The translations under genes were made by a program, and so were the position numbers. Positions 55,656-64,000 of a stretch of 64,000 bases of DNA are shown here, piece after piece (position 1 is the stretch's first letter; each line of letters begins with the position of its first letter). A model generated the notes under the pieces. That model made no database searches, had not been told where the DNA came from, and saw only the letters and a list, made by a program, of their open reading frames with translations. The stretch is from Crotalaria pallida (lineage: Eukaryota; Streptophyta; Magnoliopsida; Fabales; Fabaceae), in NCBI GenBank assembly GCA_037953625.1, contig CM075653.1:101597639-101661638 (forward strand), written 5' to 3'.

Positions 55656-56879
55656 TAGGGGTGGAAACAGGCCAGGCCAGGCCAGGCTTTGGCCTTAAGC
55701 AGGCTCGGCCTGTATGAAATTTTATAGCCTGGCCTGGCCTGTTAGCCTATGTAATTTATTTTTTTCGAGCCTAGGCCTGGCCTGTTACAAAGCCTGGCCT
55801 AGCCTGTAAGTCTGGTTAATAAGCCTGCATAATCTGAATTTCTTAAACAGGCTAGAAAAAAAATTATTTGAAAAATAAAATGTATAAAAAATGAAAAAAA
55901 CACAAATAAGTGTACTTAATTTTACAATATTACAGATAGAAAAATAAATAACAAAGAAAAAAAACACGAAGAACCAACAAATAAAAAAAATAATAAATAA
56001 AAAAAACGAAGAACCAAATCGGTGGTGGAGGGAGAGAGATCCATGGCGGTGGAGGGCATGCGGTGGTGGAAGGCATGCGGTGAGTGAGATCGATGAGGAG
56101 AAAATGCAGATCTTTGAGTGAGGGATGGAGATCGTGACTGAGATCGACACCGTGACTGGCGGAGGGAGATCGTCACCGTGAGTTGCAGAGAGAGCTCGTG
56201 AGTGAGTGAGGGACGACGAAGATACGGTGGAGATCGATGAGGGAGGGCGCTCGTTGTCATAAGTGGTGGTGGGGGCTCGTCGGTGAGGGAGGGAGGGCGG
56301 AGTGAGCGAGTGGTTGAGAGAGCCGAGTGCGTGAGTGAGTGAGTGGGGAAGAGAGTGAGCTCTTGATTGAGTAAGGGAGGAGAAGCTGCTCGTGAGTAAG
56401 GAGAGAGAGAGTAGTGACCAAAATTAGGGAGAGAGAAGTAGATAGAGGCAGCAGCCAGCAGCTTTTGAGACTTGGGAGAATTAGGGATTAAGACTCTTAG
56501 GGATCCATAGGGAGCTAACTGGTTTTGGGCCATACGGCCCAAACAACTTTAGGAATGAAGGATAGTGAATAAGGATTTTAGGGATATAGTAATTTTTTTA
56601 GGGTTATTTTTTTTTTTAATTTTTTATATTGGGTTAGGTTTTCAAATAAATATAAATATAATAATTTTTTTAATATAATAATAATAATAAAATTATATAG
56701 GCCGGCCTGTTAAGCTAAATAGGCTTTTAGAAAAGCCTAGGCCTGGCTTGTTTAGGTTATATAAGCTTTTTAAATAGCATGGGTCTGGCCTGTTTGCAAA
56801 AAAAGCCTGGCCTGAGCCTGGCCTGACATTCGGCCTGTCATAGGCCCCTGTAGGCCGGCCTATCCTGTTTCCACCCCTA
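55656..56879. mobile_element. hAT-like nonautonomous element in the transposase gene
   Basis: Ends TAGGGGTGGAAACAGG and its inverse, duplication ATTACAAC at 55648-55655 and 56880-56887. Subterminal GGCCAGGCCAGGCC / AGGCCTGGCCTG repeats, GA-rich interior. The terminal TAGGGGTG is shared with the element at 39035-40130. The 206-codon minus-strand frame at 55922-56542 is a Ser/Pro/Arg/Leu-rich low-complexity read of CT-rich DNA and is not called a gene. Confidence 0.85.
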
Positions 56880-57187
56880 ATTACAACAGCGATTTGCAAT
56901 AATACGGTGCCCGGCTCGATAATGGCATTTGGATCAATTGAGACGTATAATATATGTGTGCATCATATTACATAATATGATTGTTGAAGACGAACGAGAC
57001 ACATATGCTGGGGATTTTGATCATCATGCTGATCTTGTGGGCAGTTCAGAAACACATAATGATCGTGATCCAGATTTTCACGAGTACTAAGTATTAGAGC
57101 TTCTCTTCATGATAGAGATGTCCATAACCAACTCCAAGCCGATTTGATTGAGCATGTATGGAATCACTATGAAGGTGTGGATGATTA

Positions 57188-57731
57188 GAGTATGATAAAT
57201 GTATTTTTAGTATTTTTTATAATATTTATCATGTTCCTAAAGTAATTTTGTGTAATTTTTTTAAGTAATGTGAAATGTATTTTAAATGTATTATTATAAT
57301 TACCAATAACCATTACTAATTTGAGTTTATGATATTTCATGCTTTTGTGTTTTTGAATTTGTGGGAAAAAATAGCCGTTGAAAAATTAGTTTAAAAAAAT
57401 TAGTTGAAAAAAATAGTTTAAAAAAATTAGTTGAAAAATTAAGTAAAAAAAAAATTAGCCGTTCAAAAATAAATTATTTAAAATGTAATTAGTTTTTTTG
57501 GCGGTAAAAAATATGGTTAGTTAATGATGGTTATATTTATTATAAAATATTAGGAGTGTGGGTTAGGTAGTGGGATACATTTATGAACGAAAAGTAGGTT
57601 CATGGATGAAGTGAAAAAGTGATTCACGTTCTTAAAGGTTCTTAAAGTATAAAAAGATATAAAGAATAATAAAATAATATGTGAGGTTCATTTAAGAACG
57701 GAGAAGTGATTCACCAGTGGAGTTGCTCCTC
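57188..57731. other. right noncoding part of Harbinger element
   Basis: AT-rich with repeated AAAATTAGTTGAAAAA units and two TAGCCGTT motifs, closing with the right terminal inverted repeat. Confidence 0.6.
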
Positions 57732-57734
57732 TAA

Positions 57735-57999
57735 ATTGATACGAGAGATTTTACATGTGAAACATACGAAGAAATATCCAAGCCAAGTGTAAACATATGA
57801 TTGGATACTTTGAGATATTTTTAGGGATAAATGTGGACCTATCAGAAGATTCCAGCTTGCAAGAGAATCACCCTACAACTACACAAGAATCACATGGGGT
57901 GCCCCACATTCGTTGGCAGCACCACGTGTCCAAAGGATAAAGGATGACGTAACAACCTGTTCCTCCATCATTTCGATATATTTGTCACAAGAGATAATA
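57735..57999. other. unique-looking spacer with promoter-like motifs
   Basis: No frame of note. It has a G-box-containing CCACGTGTCC, a GATGACGTAAC motif and GGATAAAGGAT, a combination seen in plant promoters, but no gene follows. Possibly a displaced promoter fragment. Confidence 0.3.
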
Positions 58000-58305
58000 C
58001 TCCATCCCTTCCATTTTTTATTTTTTTTTGATAAATTCATCCCTTCCACTTTTATATGATACTTTAGTTTTTTTAATTTATTCCAAGTTAATTATTATTT
58101 AGAAATTTGAGGATATATTAATTGATTTTTTTTAAATTTAATTTTGTATTTAATATGTTGAAATATGTGAAATGAGTAATAATTAATGTATTGTGAGGAT
58201 ATTATAGTAAAGTTATCGAATAATTTTTTGAAAATTGAAATATTAAATAACTTTCTTAGTACGCGTGAAATTTCTAAAACGATAATTAAATTGAAAAGGA
58301 AGGAG
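58000..58305. mobile_element. Stowaway-like MITE
   Basis: Flanked by TA, ends CTCCATCCCTTCC and GGAAGGAG inverted, about 306 bp, very AT-rich. These ends are close to the CTCCCTCCGTCCC consensus of plant Stowaway MITEs. Confidence 0.6.
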
Positions 58306-59023
58306 TAATACATTATTTAAAAAATATAATAATTCTTCGAAGGGGAGTAATCTTCGGCTATTGACTGGAGGATACCCTTGGTGCAAAAAAAATAATAATA
58401 ATTGAGGTTTGTTTTCAAGAAATTAATTGTGTTTTCTTAATATATTACACTCCCTTCATCCTTATATATAATACTCTTTTGGTATATTTCACTTCCATTA
58501 AGAAAGTTGATTAAATAAATAGGGGTATTTGTGAAAAAGAAGTAATTAATTGTCATCAAAAATTGATATATATCTTATAAATAAGGATAAAATAAAAGTC
58601 TCAAAAAAGTTTTATATATATATATAGCAACAAAGACAATATTTATTTTCTTATAATTAATACTTTTTTAATTATTTATGTAAATCAAAATTTTATTGAA
58701 TATAAATAGATATAAAATAACAATTATTACATTTTTTGAATTTATAAACAAGAAAAATAAATGAAAACAAAATTTTTATTTAATGTGATTGATTAATAGA
58801 AACAAAAGAGTAGTAGATAAACTGACTCATGTCCTCCATTGAATTCTAATGAATAGTTGTAGGAAAATATGATGGGATAAATTTCGAAAATAAAATAAAT
58901 TGTACTCTTTCATGTCTTGTATATGTAAGTTTCTTTTTAATTAAAAATACATTCTTTAACAAATTTATTTAACATTTTTATTATTATTATTGAAAATATA
59001 AATTTTTGTATACTTTATAACAT
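58306..59023. other. AT-rich spacer, no gene
   Basis: A CACTCCCTTCATCCTTATAT motif near 58448 may be another Stowaway end; no convincing partner was found. Confidence 0.4.
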
Positions 59024-59025
59024 TG

Positions 59026-60842
59026 GCAATTAGGGTCCATGCCCGCGGGTCTCGCCCGTTATTTGCGGGCACAAATTTTAAGCCCATTTTAAATATTATG
59101 CCCGTCCTTTCCGCCCGTTTTTTTGCCGGCATTTGCAATCGGCCCACATGAAAATTTAAAAAAAAAACTAAATTTTTTATTTGTTGACTCACTTTGACGG
59201 TTAAAAAAAATAAACTTAAAAATTCCTCTAATATCAATTAATGTACTTCCTTTTTCTCTTACTTCTAATCTCTTTTTACATTATTTAATTTATTATTTGG
59301 GATCAATGGTATTAAGGATTTTATTTGACATATTGATATTGTAAAATAAATATCAGAATGTTAAATGTTTGGGGTTGTGACTATTTTTATTTTTTTTTTG
59401 TGAAAAATATTACCAGTTACCTCAATGAAACAACCATTGTTGGTACCCCAATATTTGGTGGCCCAAATTACAAGGCCCAATCCATATGAAGGCCCAAAAT
59501 CATCAAACAAAAATAAAACAATAAAGGACATTGAGAGAGACGTGCAAGCACCAAGCATTGCCCAGAGTGCCACATGTCCAGAGCATCAGTTGTCAAGGCA
59601 TCACATTTTGATATTGTACCCAAGAGAAGAGCAAGACGTACTGATGACAATGAGCACAACACATCTTCTCAAAGCGCCCTAGGTATCATGGTAACTCATA
59701 AAGAAGACCATGGTAGATGAGAGCGCACAGGAAATGAGGATTGTGGAAGGCGCACACATTGAAGACAAGGCAATCCGGTTCCCCAGGACTACAAGGAACG
59801 TGCATGAGAAGCCAGAGCATCTTTGGCTTACCTCATGCAGCCCATTCCCAGAGGAGAGACTAATAAGGCAAGTCTTGTATGCCTCCCACTGCTAGCAATT
59901 AATGACAAAGCTCAAAAGAGAAAAGAAGACAAAATGGACTCTGCAAAGAGAGAAAGGAGCAGCTACATAGAAGGAAAAGAGGCATGACCCAACGGACAAG
60001 AGAGGGAAAGGCAAGGACCAGTGGACAAGGAGGACACTATAAAAGAGGCCCTCCTCCAACGTATGCATCATCAGAACACCAAGAAACACAACAACCACAA
60101 CAATACTGAACACAGAGAGAGAGTACAAAAGAGAGGAAAGAATAGAAGCTTCCTAAAAAAGCTTAAGCTTAGAAATATAGAGGAGAGTGTAAAGCCAGAG
60201 CGCACACCCCTCCCTTTGTAAAAACACCATAAGTGTGAAGCTCATTTCCTTATATCAATCTCTCTGTATTTCATTTCAAATGCAATAAAAAGCCTAAAGC
60301 TTCATTAAGTTTACGAACCCATTTATCTTTGCTTTATTATTTGCTTAGCAATAAAAGCGATCCGAAACAACCATCAAAACAAAGTAAGAGTTAAGAAGTC
60401 ATAATAACTTAGAATCTCTTTGTTCATCTAACTAGCCCTCAACAATAAAAATAAAACTTTTGAGTGCCCAACAAAATCCTGTGATTAAAAACAATGAGGC
60501 TGCAATAATCCTTTCTAATATTTGACAACTGGACATGTATCATTGTCAAATAATCTAGTTGCCATGACAAAGTTTTGGTGTTAGCATTCAGTTATATGAG
60601 TCTCTAGATCACCTTCTATTCATCAGTTATGTAATTTTTTTTTGGGTTGAAGTTGTATTTTTTTTTTTGATGTGTTTTTTTTTAATTATTATTTTTTTAA
60701 AATAAACGTGGACTGCTCGCCCTGCCTGCATTGCGAGCGGGCAGGGTCTGAATTTTTGACCCTAAATTTTTTAACGGGCAGATGGGCATGCCCGCACTTT
60801 TTACGGGCCATTTGCACTTCGTCAGCACGCCTTAATTGCCCA
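59026..60842. mobile_element. possible TIR element with GCCCG-rich ends
   Basis: Left end GGCAATTAGGG..ATGCCCGCGGG..CGCCCG and right end, inverted, GGCAATTAAGG.. followed by GCCCG, GCGGGCATGCCC and further GGGC/GCCCG motifs. No clear target duplication. The GC-rich subterminal repeats recall the two hAT-like elements. A solo LTR sits inside. The boundaries are approximate. Confidence 0.3.
59438..60369 (+). mobile_element. 932-bp solo LTR
   Basis: Starts TGTTGGTACCCC and ends CCGAAACA, flanked by ACCAT at 59433-59437 and 60370-60374. TATAAAAG at 60038-60045 and AATAAA at 60284-60289 give the expected promoter and polyadenylation signals. The transcribed part includes CACAACAACCACAACAATAC. No internal region. 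The short frames within it are not genes. Confidence 0.8.
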
Positions 60843-60849
60843 TACTAAT

Positions 60850-61490
60850 ACTTTGTTATAAAACAATATATTCTGAAATTTTGCTAACAATAAACAAAGT
60901 TCTAAGAAGGAGATCAAGTTCATGTATTCATTTAGGAAAATCATGTTAGGCACTGAATATCTATAACTCAAGTTAGGATTTAGAATACTAGGATATGGAG
61001 AAGAAAAAGTTAAAATCTTTTTTAAAACTGCTAATCCAATATCTGTAGATGCAAAAAAAATGTTTTAAATCAATGTCTTAACTTTCTAGAATAAGAAAAT
61101 TAGTTTTCGTGAAAATAAGTATGAAGTAATTGATTACTTTTGTTCGTGAATCAATTATTTTGTTACATCATACAAATTCTAGAGAGTTTTGAATCGATTA
61201 CCAATGCTAGTGTAATCGATTACTTTTTCCAAAAAATAACCGATTACTCAATAATCGGCTCCATGGAATTTTATATCGATTACTTTTACATGATGAATCG
61301 ATTACTTTTGTTTAAAATAATCGGCTATTCTATGCCACGAATCCATTACATTTTTTTAAAATCAAAATAACGACTTTATATCAACTGTATTTATTACTTG
61401 AATTATTTTTTGATTTATAGTGATCGAATTTCTGATTAATAAGGCCAAGATCACGTTTTTCAAATCAACCAACTCACTCATTCACTTTTC
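60850..61490. repeat. AT-rich spacer with ATCGATTAC cluster
   Basis: Between 61140 and 61330 there are five ATCGATTAC or ACCGATTAC motifs plus TAATCGGCT variants at 20-40-bp spacing. No gene and no element boundary recognised. Confidence 0.5.
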
Positions 61491-61492
61491 TA

Positions 61493-61803
61493 CTCCCTCC
61501 GTCCCATAAATTAAGTTGATTTAGATTTTGTACATAGATTAAGAAATGAGTAAATGATGTAAGAATTTGATATATTTTGACTAAATTACCCCCGTTGAAT
61601 AATAGGAGAGAGAGAGAGAGTAATAATAAATGTATAAAGATTATTTGAAGAGAGATTGAGAAATGGTTGATGAAAAAAGAGAATGTAATATACAAGGGTA
61701 TGCTTGGAAAAAGAAGTATAAATGAGTATTGAGTTTATAAATAAACATAACTTATGAGACAAAATAAAATGGCTAAATGAACTTAACTTATGAATGGAGG
61801 GAG
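61493..61803. mobile_element. Stowaway MITE
   Basis: TA-flanked, starts CTCCCTCCGTCCCATAAAT and ends with the inverse, ATGAATGGAGGGAG. 311 bp, no coding capacity. Confidence 0.85.
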
Positions 61804-61999
61804 TAATAATTATTATTGGAACTCTAAAAAATGTTAAGTAGATAGAGGTGTTCGTGAAAAAAAAGTAATTAATAACATTCAAAATTCAAAATGAAACTTA
61901 CATTAAGGATTATTTATTTTTTCAAATGAGACTTATATACAAGATAAGAGGAAATGATCACAATTAGAAATTCAGAAGTGTGCAATATAATTAAAAATT

Positions 62000-62480
62000 G
62001 GCTTATTTAACTTTTTATTCCCTGAACTTAGGTGTTCTTTTGGAATTGGTCCTTAAGCTTTTTTCCAAAGCTTTGGGTCCCTGAACTTTGTTTAGTTTTT
62101 GGAAATGGTCATTTCCCTACTTAAGTGATGATATAGTCGATGACATGTCATATCACCTTCACAATATCGACGAGTGACTGTTATATAGAGCCATGGGACA
62201 CCGCATGATTTTTTTATTAAAAAAATAATTTCTTTTAAAATTTATTAAAAGATTCGATTTTCTTTAAAAAAAATACAACTTTTAATTATTTTTAATAAAT
62301 TTGAATTTTTTTAATTTAAATAATTCACGTGGCATCATCTAACACGTTACCTATCGATGTGATGAAGGTGACGTGACATATCGTTGGTCATATCACCACT
62401 TAAGTAATGAAAGGACCATTTCCAAAATTTGAACAAAGTTTAGGGATTCAAAATTCGGGGACTAAAAACTTAAATAAGCC
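62000..62480. mobile_element. MULE-type MITE with 9-bp duplication
   Basis: Ends GGCTTATTTAA and TTAAATAAGCC with long imperfect arms of about 170 bp (CCCTGAACTT, GGAAATGGTC, TATCACCTT and complements). TTAAAAATT is duplicated exactly at 61991-61999 and 62481-62489. 481 bp, no transposase. Confidence 0.88.
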
Positions 62481-62489
62481 TTAAAAATT

Positions 62490-62750
62490 TACCTCATCCC
62501 TTTCGTATTTTATATATTTTTTTGTTTCAACTCTTTTTTCATATCATGGTATTAATTATGCTTTTTTTTTCTCTCATCATAAATATAAGTATGTTAGTCA
62601 AAATATAATAGAATTGTACTTCAAATAATAATTTTTTAATTTATATGTATCAATTTTAAATAACAAAAAATATAAAGTGGAATGAATTTCTCTTCATGAA
62701 AATTATTGCTCAGAAATAATTACGAAGGTTTATATTTCTAATTGAAAAAT
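62490..62750. other. short AT-rich spacer, no gene
   Basis: Nothing recognised apart from AT-rich sequence. The last five bases, AAAAT, would be the target duplication of the adjoining LTR element. Confidence 0.5.
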
Positions 62751-63284
62751 TGTGGTGGACTCGACCTACCTAGCCGAGATCCTCAAAACCCTCGCTAAAA
62801 GCCTCATGGCCCTATAAGAAGCCCTCTGTGTGCTGGGCCGAGCTCAAGGCTCAACGGCCGAACAGATACCAGTTACGGGCCGACCTCATACTCCTACCCA
62901 GGTCCGACTTCCCTGTCCGACACCTCCCAGAGTCCGACACCTCCCAGAGTCCGACACCAAGGACAGGATGACGTGTCTCACCTTATCCACAAGGACAGCT
63001 CATCCACTCATAGCTCATTACAGGCTGGCCCTACTTGGGCCTCAAGCAGACCCATTAGGGCAACCAGCTCCCCCCTATAAGTAGCTCCGTACTACATGGG
63101 GCTCAGGTATGTCCTCTAACCCTAATTATCACTCTCACACACCAGTGATTAGGGTTGCTTCTTGGCTGTCTTCCTTAGCCACTTGAGGATTCCCACCAAA
63201 CATCACACAGAAACCCTAGACAGAGGCTCCTTTGAAGGTCTTCTCCCTTAACCCTTGGAGGACCTCACCGTCTAGGACATCACA
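62751..63284 (+). repeat. 5' LTR of a Tat-lineage gypsy element
   Basis: Starts TGTGGTGGACTCGACC and ends GGACATCACA next to a Tat-type primer site. A TATAAGTA box lies at 63076-63083. TCCGACACCTCCCAGAGT is repeated in tandem about 2.3 times near 62920. LTR length is 534 bp. The partner LTR is outside the window. Confidence 0.82.
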
Positions 63285-63285
63285 T

Positions 63286-63303
63286 TGGCGCCGTCTGTGG
63301 GGA
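63286..63303 (+). other. Tat-type primer-binding site
   Basis: TGGCGCCGTCTGTGGGGA directly after the LTR is the primer site usual for the Tat lineage of plant Ty3-gypsy elements (Arg-tRNA, from knowledge of the lineage). Confidence 0.85.
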
Positions 63304-63338
63304 GAGAAAAACTTCATCCCCACACAGAAGATTCTACC

Positions 63339-64000
63339 ATGTCTGAGGAACAATCAGTCCAGAGGAGAAGGAGGGGGCGTCCAAGGAGGGTGCCCTCGGC
63401 GGAGGACCTACGCTTGCACCTTGAACCAAACAGAGCAGCAAGGTCCTCACAGCCACCCCCGCCTCCACCGTCACCTCCACCACCAGAGTTCGCACACACC
63501 CACAGGGGATCATGCACCGTCAACACTGCAGAGACTTCAGATCCAATACACCACCAGGACAAAGGAGAAGCAAGGGCTGATCCGTCTCCGGAAGAGAAAA
63601 AGGAAGTACCAGAACGAGTGAGTGTGGTGGTGATGCAAGATTTGGAAAAGCCACCTGAATATTTTCGAGTTGAAACCATCTCGGGAGGTTTTGCCGGTGG
63701 CGACGAGAAGAAGTCAGAAAGAAAAAAATATGTCAACCAAGTCTTAGCTGTTCACCACAAACCTATCCGCAAGAAACCACCTCGGAACATCCCCATCATC
63801 TTCTCCGATCAAGACATGGAGGGCATCATCCCGGATCACAATGACCCAATGGTGATCACGGCATTAATTGGTAATTTTGAAGTCGCCCGAGTTCTCATTG
63901 ATCAGGGAAGCTCGGCCGATATTCTTTTTCTTCACACTTTTCAAGCACTGAAGTTGAGGCCTTCCGACCTCATCGATTTTGAAGGAAATCTTATCAGCTT
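63339..64000 (+). CDS. Tat gag-protease fusion, runs off window
   Basis: One frame from ATG 36 bp after the primer site stays open to the window end (220 codons). Residues 1-85 are basic and Pro-rich (RRRRGRPRR, QPPPPPPSPPPP). At about 112 it goes directly to PPEYFRVETISGGFAGG, which normally follows the zinc knuckle at the end of Gag, then RKKYVNQVLAV and the protease block VLIDQGSSADILF (about 190-202). The capsid core and zinc knuckle are missing, so an in-frame internal deletion joined the Gag N-terminus to the protease. The rest of pol, if any, is beyond the window. Confidence 0.8.
   Translation, partial: MSEEQSVQRRRRGRPRRVPSAEDLRLHLEPNRAARSSQPPPPPPSPPPPEFAHTHRGSCTVNTAETSDPIHHQDKGEARADPSPEEKKEVPERVSVVVMQDLEKPPEYFRVETISGGFAGGDEKKSERKKYVNQVLAVHHKPIRKKPPRNIPIIFSDQDMEGIIPDHNDPMVITALIGNFEVARVLIDQGSSADILFLHTFQALKLRPSDLIDFEGNLIS

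Larger units (their letters stand above)
50620..57187 (+). pseudogene. PIF/Harbinger DDE transposase, split three ways
   Basis: The N-terminal part (EPNIPPEFQKSVVW.., Arg-rich TRRRRTRRR, HVRLFNDYF) ends at an in-frame TGA (50839-50841). The frame then continues with the catalytic domain, including GSIDCMHWEW (first Asp, 51187-51189) and GVAGSNNDINVLNRS (second Asp, 51343-51345). A Helitron enters after AKRE at 51526. The block with the third catalytic residue, DIEQAFGVL (Glu codon 55631-55633), lies after it, and a hAT-like element follows at 55656. The C-terminal end from 56880 (RFAIIRCPAR, HNMIVEDERDTY, IEHVWNHYEG) stops at 57185-57187 and has a TAA and a frameshift. The enzyme is inactive. 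Confidence 0.9.
43791..57731 (+). mobile_element. PIF/Harbinger transposon with three nested insertions
   Basis: Left end GAGCACCTCCAGCGGG after TAA (43788-43790); right end, read inverted, GAGGAGCAACTCCACTGG, followed by TAA (57732-57734). Trinucleotide TAA duplications and TIRs of this style are typical of the superfamily. It carries the two genes expected, a Myb/SANT-like ORF1 and a DDE transposase, in the same direction. Insertions of a solo LTR (44333-47524), a Helitron (51526-55590) and a hAT-like element (55656-56879) account for about 8.5 kb of its 13.9 kb. Confidence 0.82.

Noticed and set aside
55922..56542. 206-codon Ser/Pro-rich minus-strand frame
   Set aside because: Low-complexity read of GA-rich DNA inside a hAT-like element with no start context or domain.
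57735..57999. Promoter-like segment with G-box
   Set aside because: No gene downstream on either strand; kept only as a low-confidence spacer note.
63232..63621. 129-codon plus frame overlapping the Tat gag start
   Set aside because: It begins inside the LTR and crosses the primer site; the frame from 63339 carries recognisable gag-protease blocks.

Overview
The window is nuclear DNA of a flowering plant, most likely a eudicot and possibly a legume. The evidence is AT-rich intergenic sequence, intron-bearing exons of a plastid transporter family, and plant-type transposable elements of nearly every class. There are no bacterial genes, rRNA, tRNA genes or CRISPR arrays. The legume guess rests only on the style of the repeats and is weak.

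Layout. 1-1.9 kb: 5' part of a BASS4-like chloroplast transporter gene on the minus strand; two exons are visible, and no exon with a start codon and transit peptide is visible. 1.9-2.6 kb: an array of short palindromes that looks like the end of a CACTA transposon. 2.6-28.4 kb: one large Tekay/Del-type Ty3-gypsy retrotransposon on the minus strand. Three later insertions split it, each proved by a 5-bp target-site duplication (TSD): a 5.2-kb solo LTR in the gag-pol frame, a young gag-only Sirevirus-like copia element in the 5' LTR, and a 5.7-kb solo LTR also in the 5' LTR. Its 3' LTR is cut down to 731 bp. 28.4-29.2 kb: a fragment of another long LTR. 29.2-37.5 kb: gene-free AT-rich DNA with two MULE-type MITEs, a foldback MITE, dispersed repeats, microsatellites and an orphan Helitron 3' end. 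37.5-43.6 kb: an L1-type LINE with a 15-bp TSD and poly(A) tail, interrupted by a 1.1-kb hAT-like element. 43.8-57.7 kb: a PIF/Harbinger transposon (Myb-like ORF plus DDE transposase) interrupted by a 3.2-kb solo LTR, a 4.1-kb Helitron and a 1.2-kb hAT-like element. 58-62.5 kb: two Stowaway-like MITEs, a 0.9-kb solo LTR and a MULE with 9-bp TSD. 62.75-64 kb: start of a Tat-lineage gypsy element running off the window.

How the parts relate. Almost all coding capacity belongs to mobile elements, and most of it is broken by stop codons, frameshifts or later insertions. Two proteins look intact at codon level: the 596-aa Gag of the young copia element, whose two LTRs differ at only about nine bases, and the LINE ORF1. 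The LINE ORF2, the Harbinger ORF1 and the Harbinger transposase each carry an in-frame stop; the LINE ORF2 and the transposase are also split by insertions.

The most unusual signals are: (1) short, possibly spliced reading frames inside the long LTRs of gypsy elements, with a weakly shared aromatic motif and acidic or Ser/Pro-rich tails; (2) a gag-only copia element with a tract of repeated copies of its own LTR/primer-site junction; (3) a tandem array of putative MYB sites between the Myb-like and transposase genes of the Harbinger element, each gene having its own TATA box; (4) an in-frame gag-core deletion in the Tat element. All names come from reading motifs by eye; no database search was possible.
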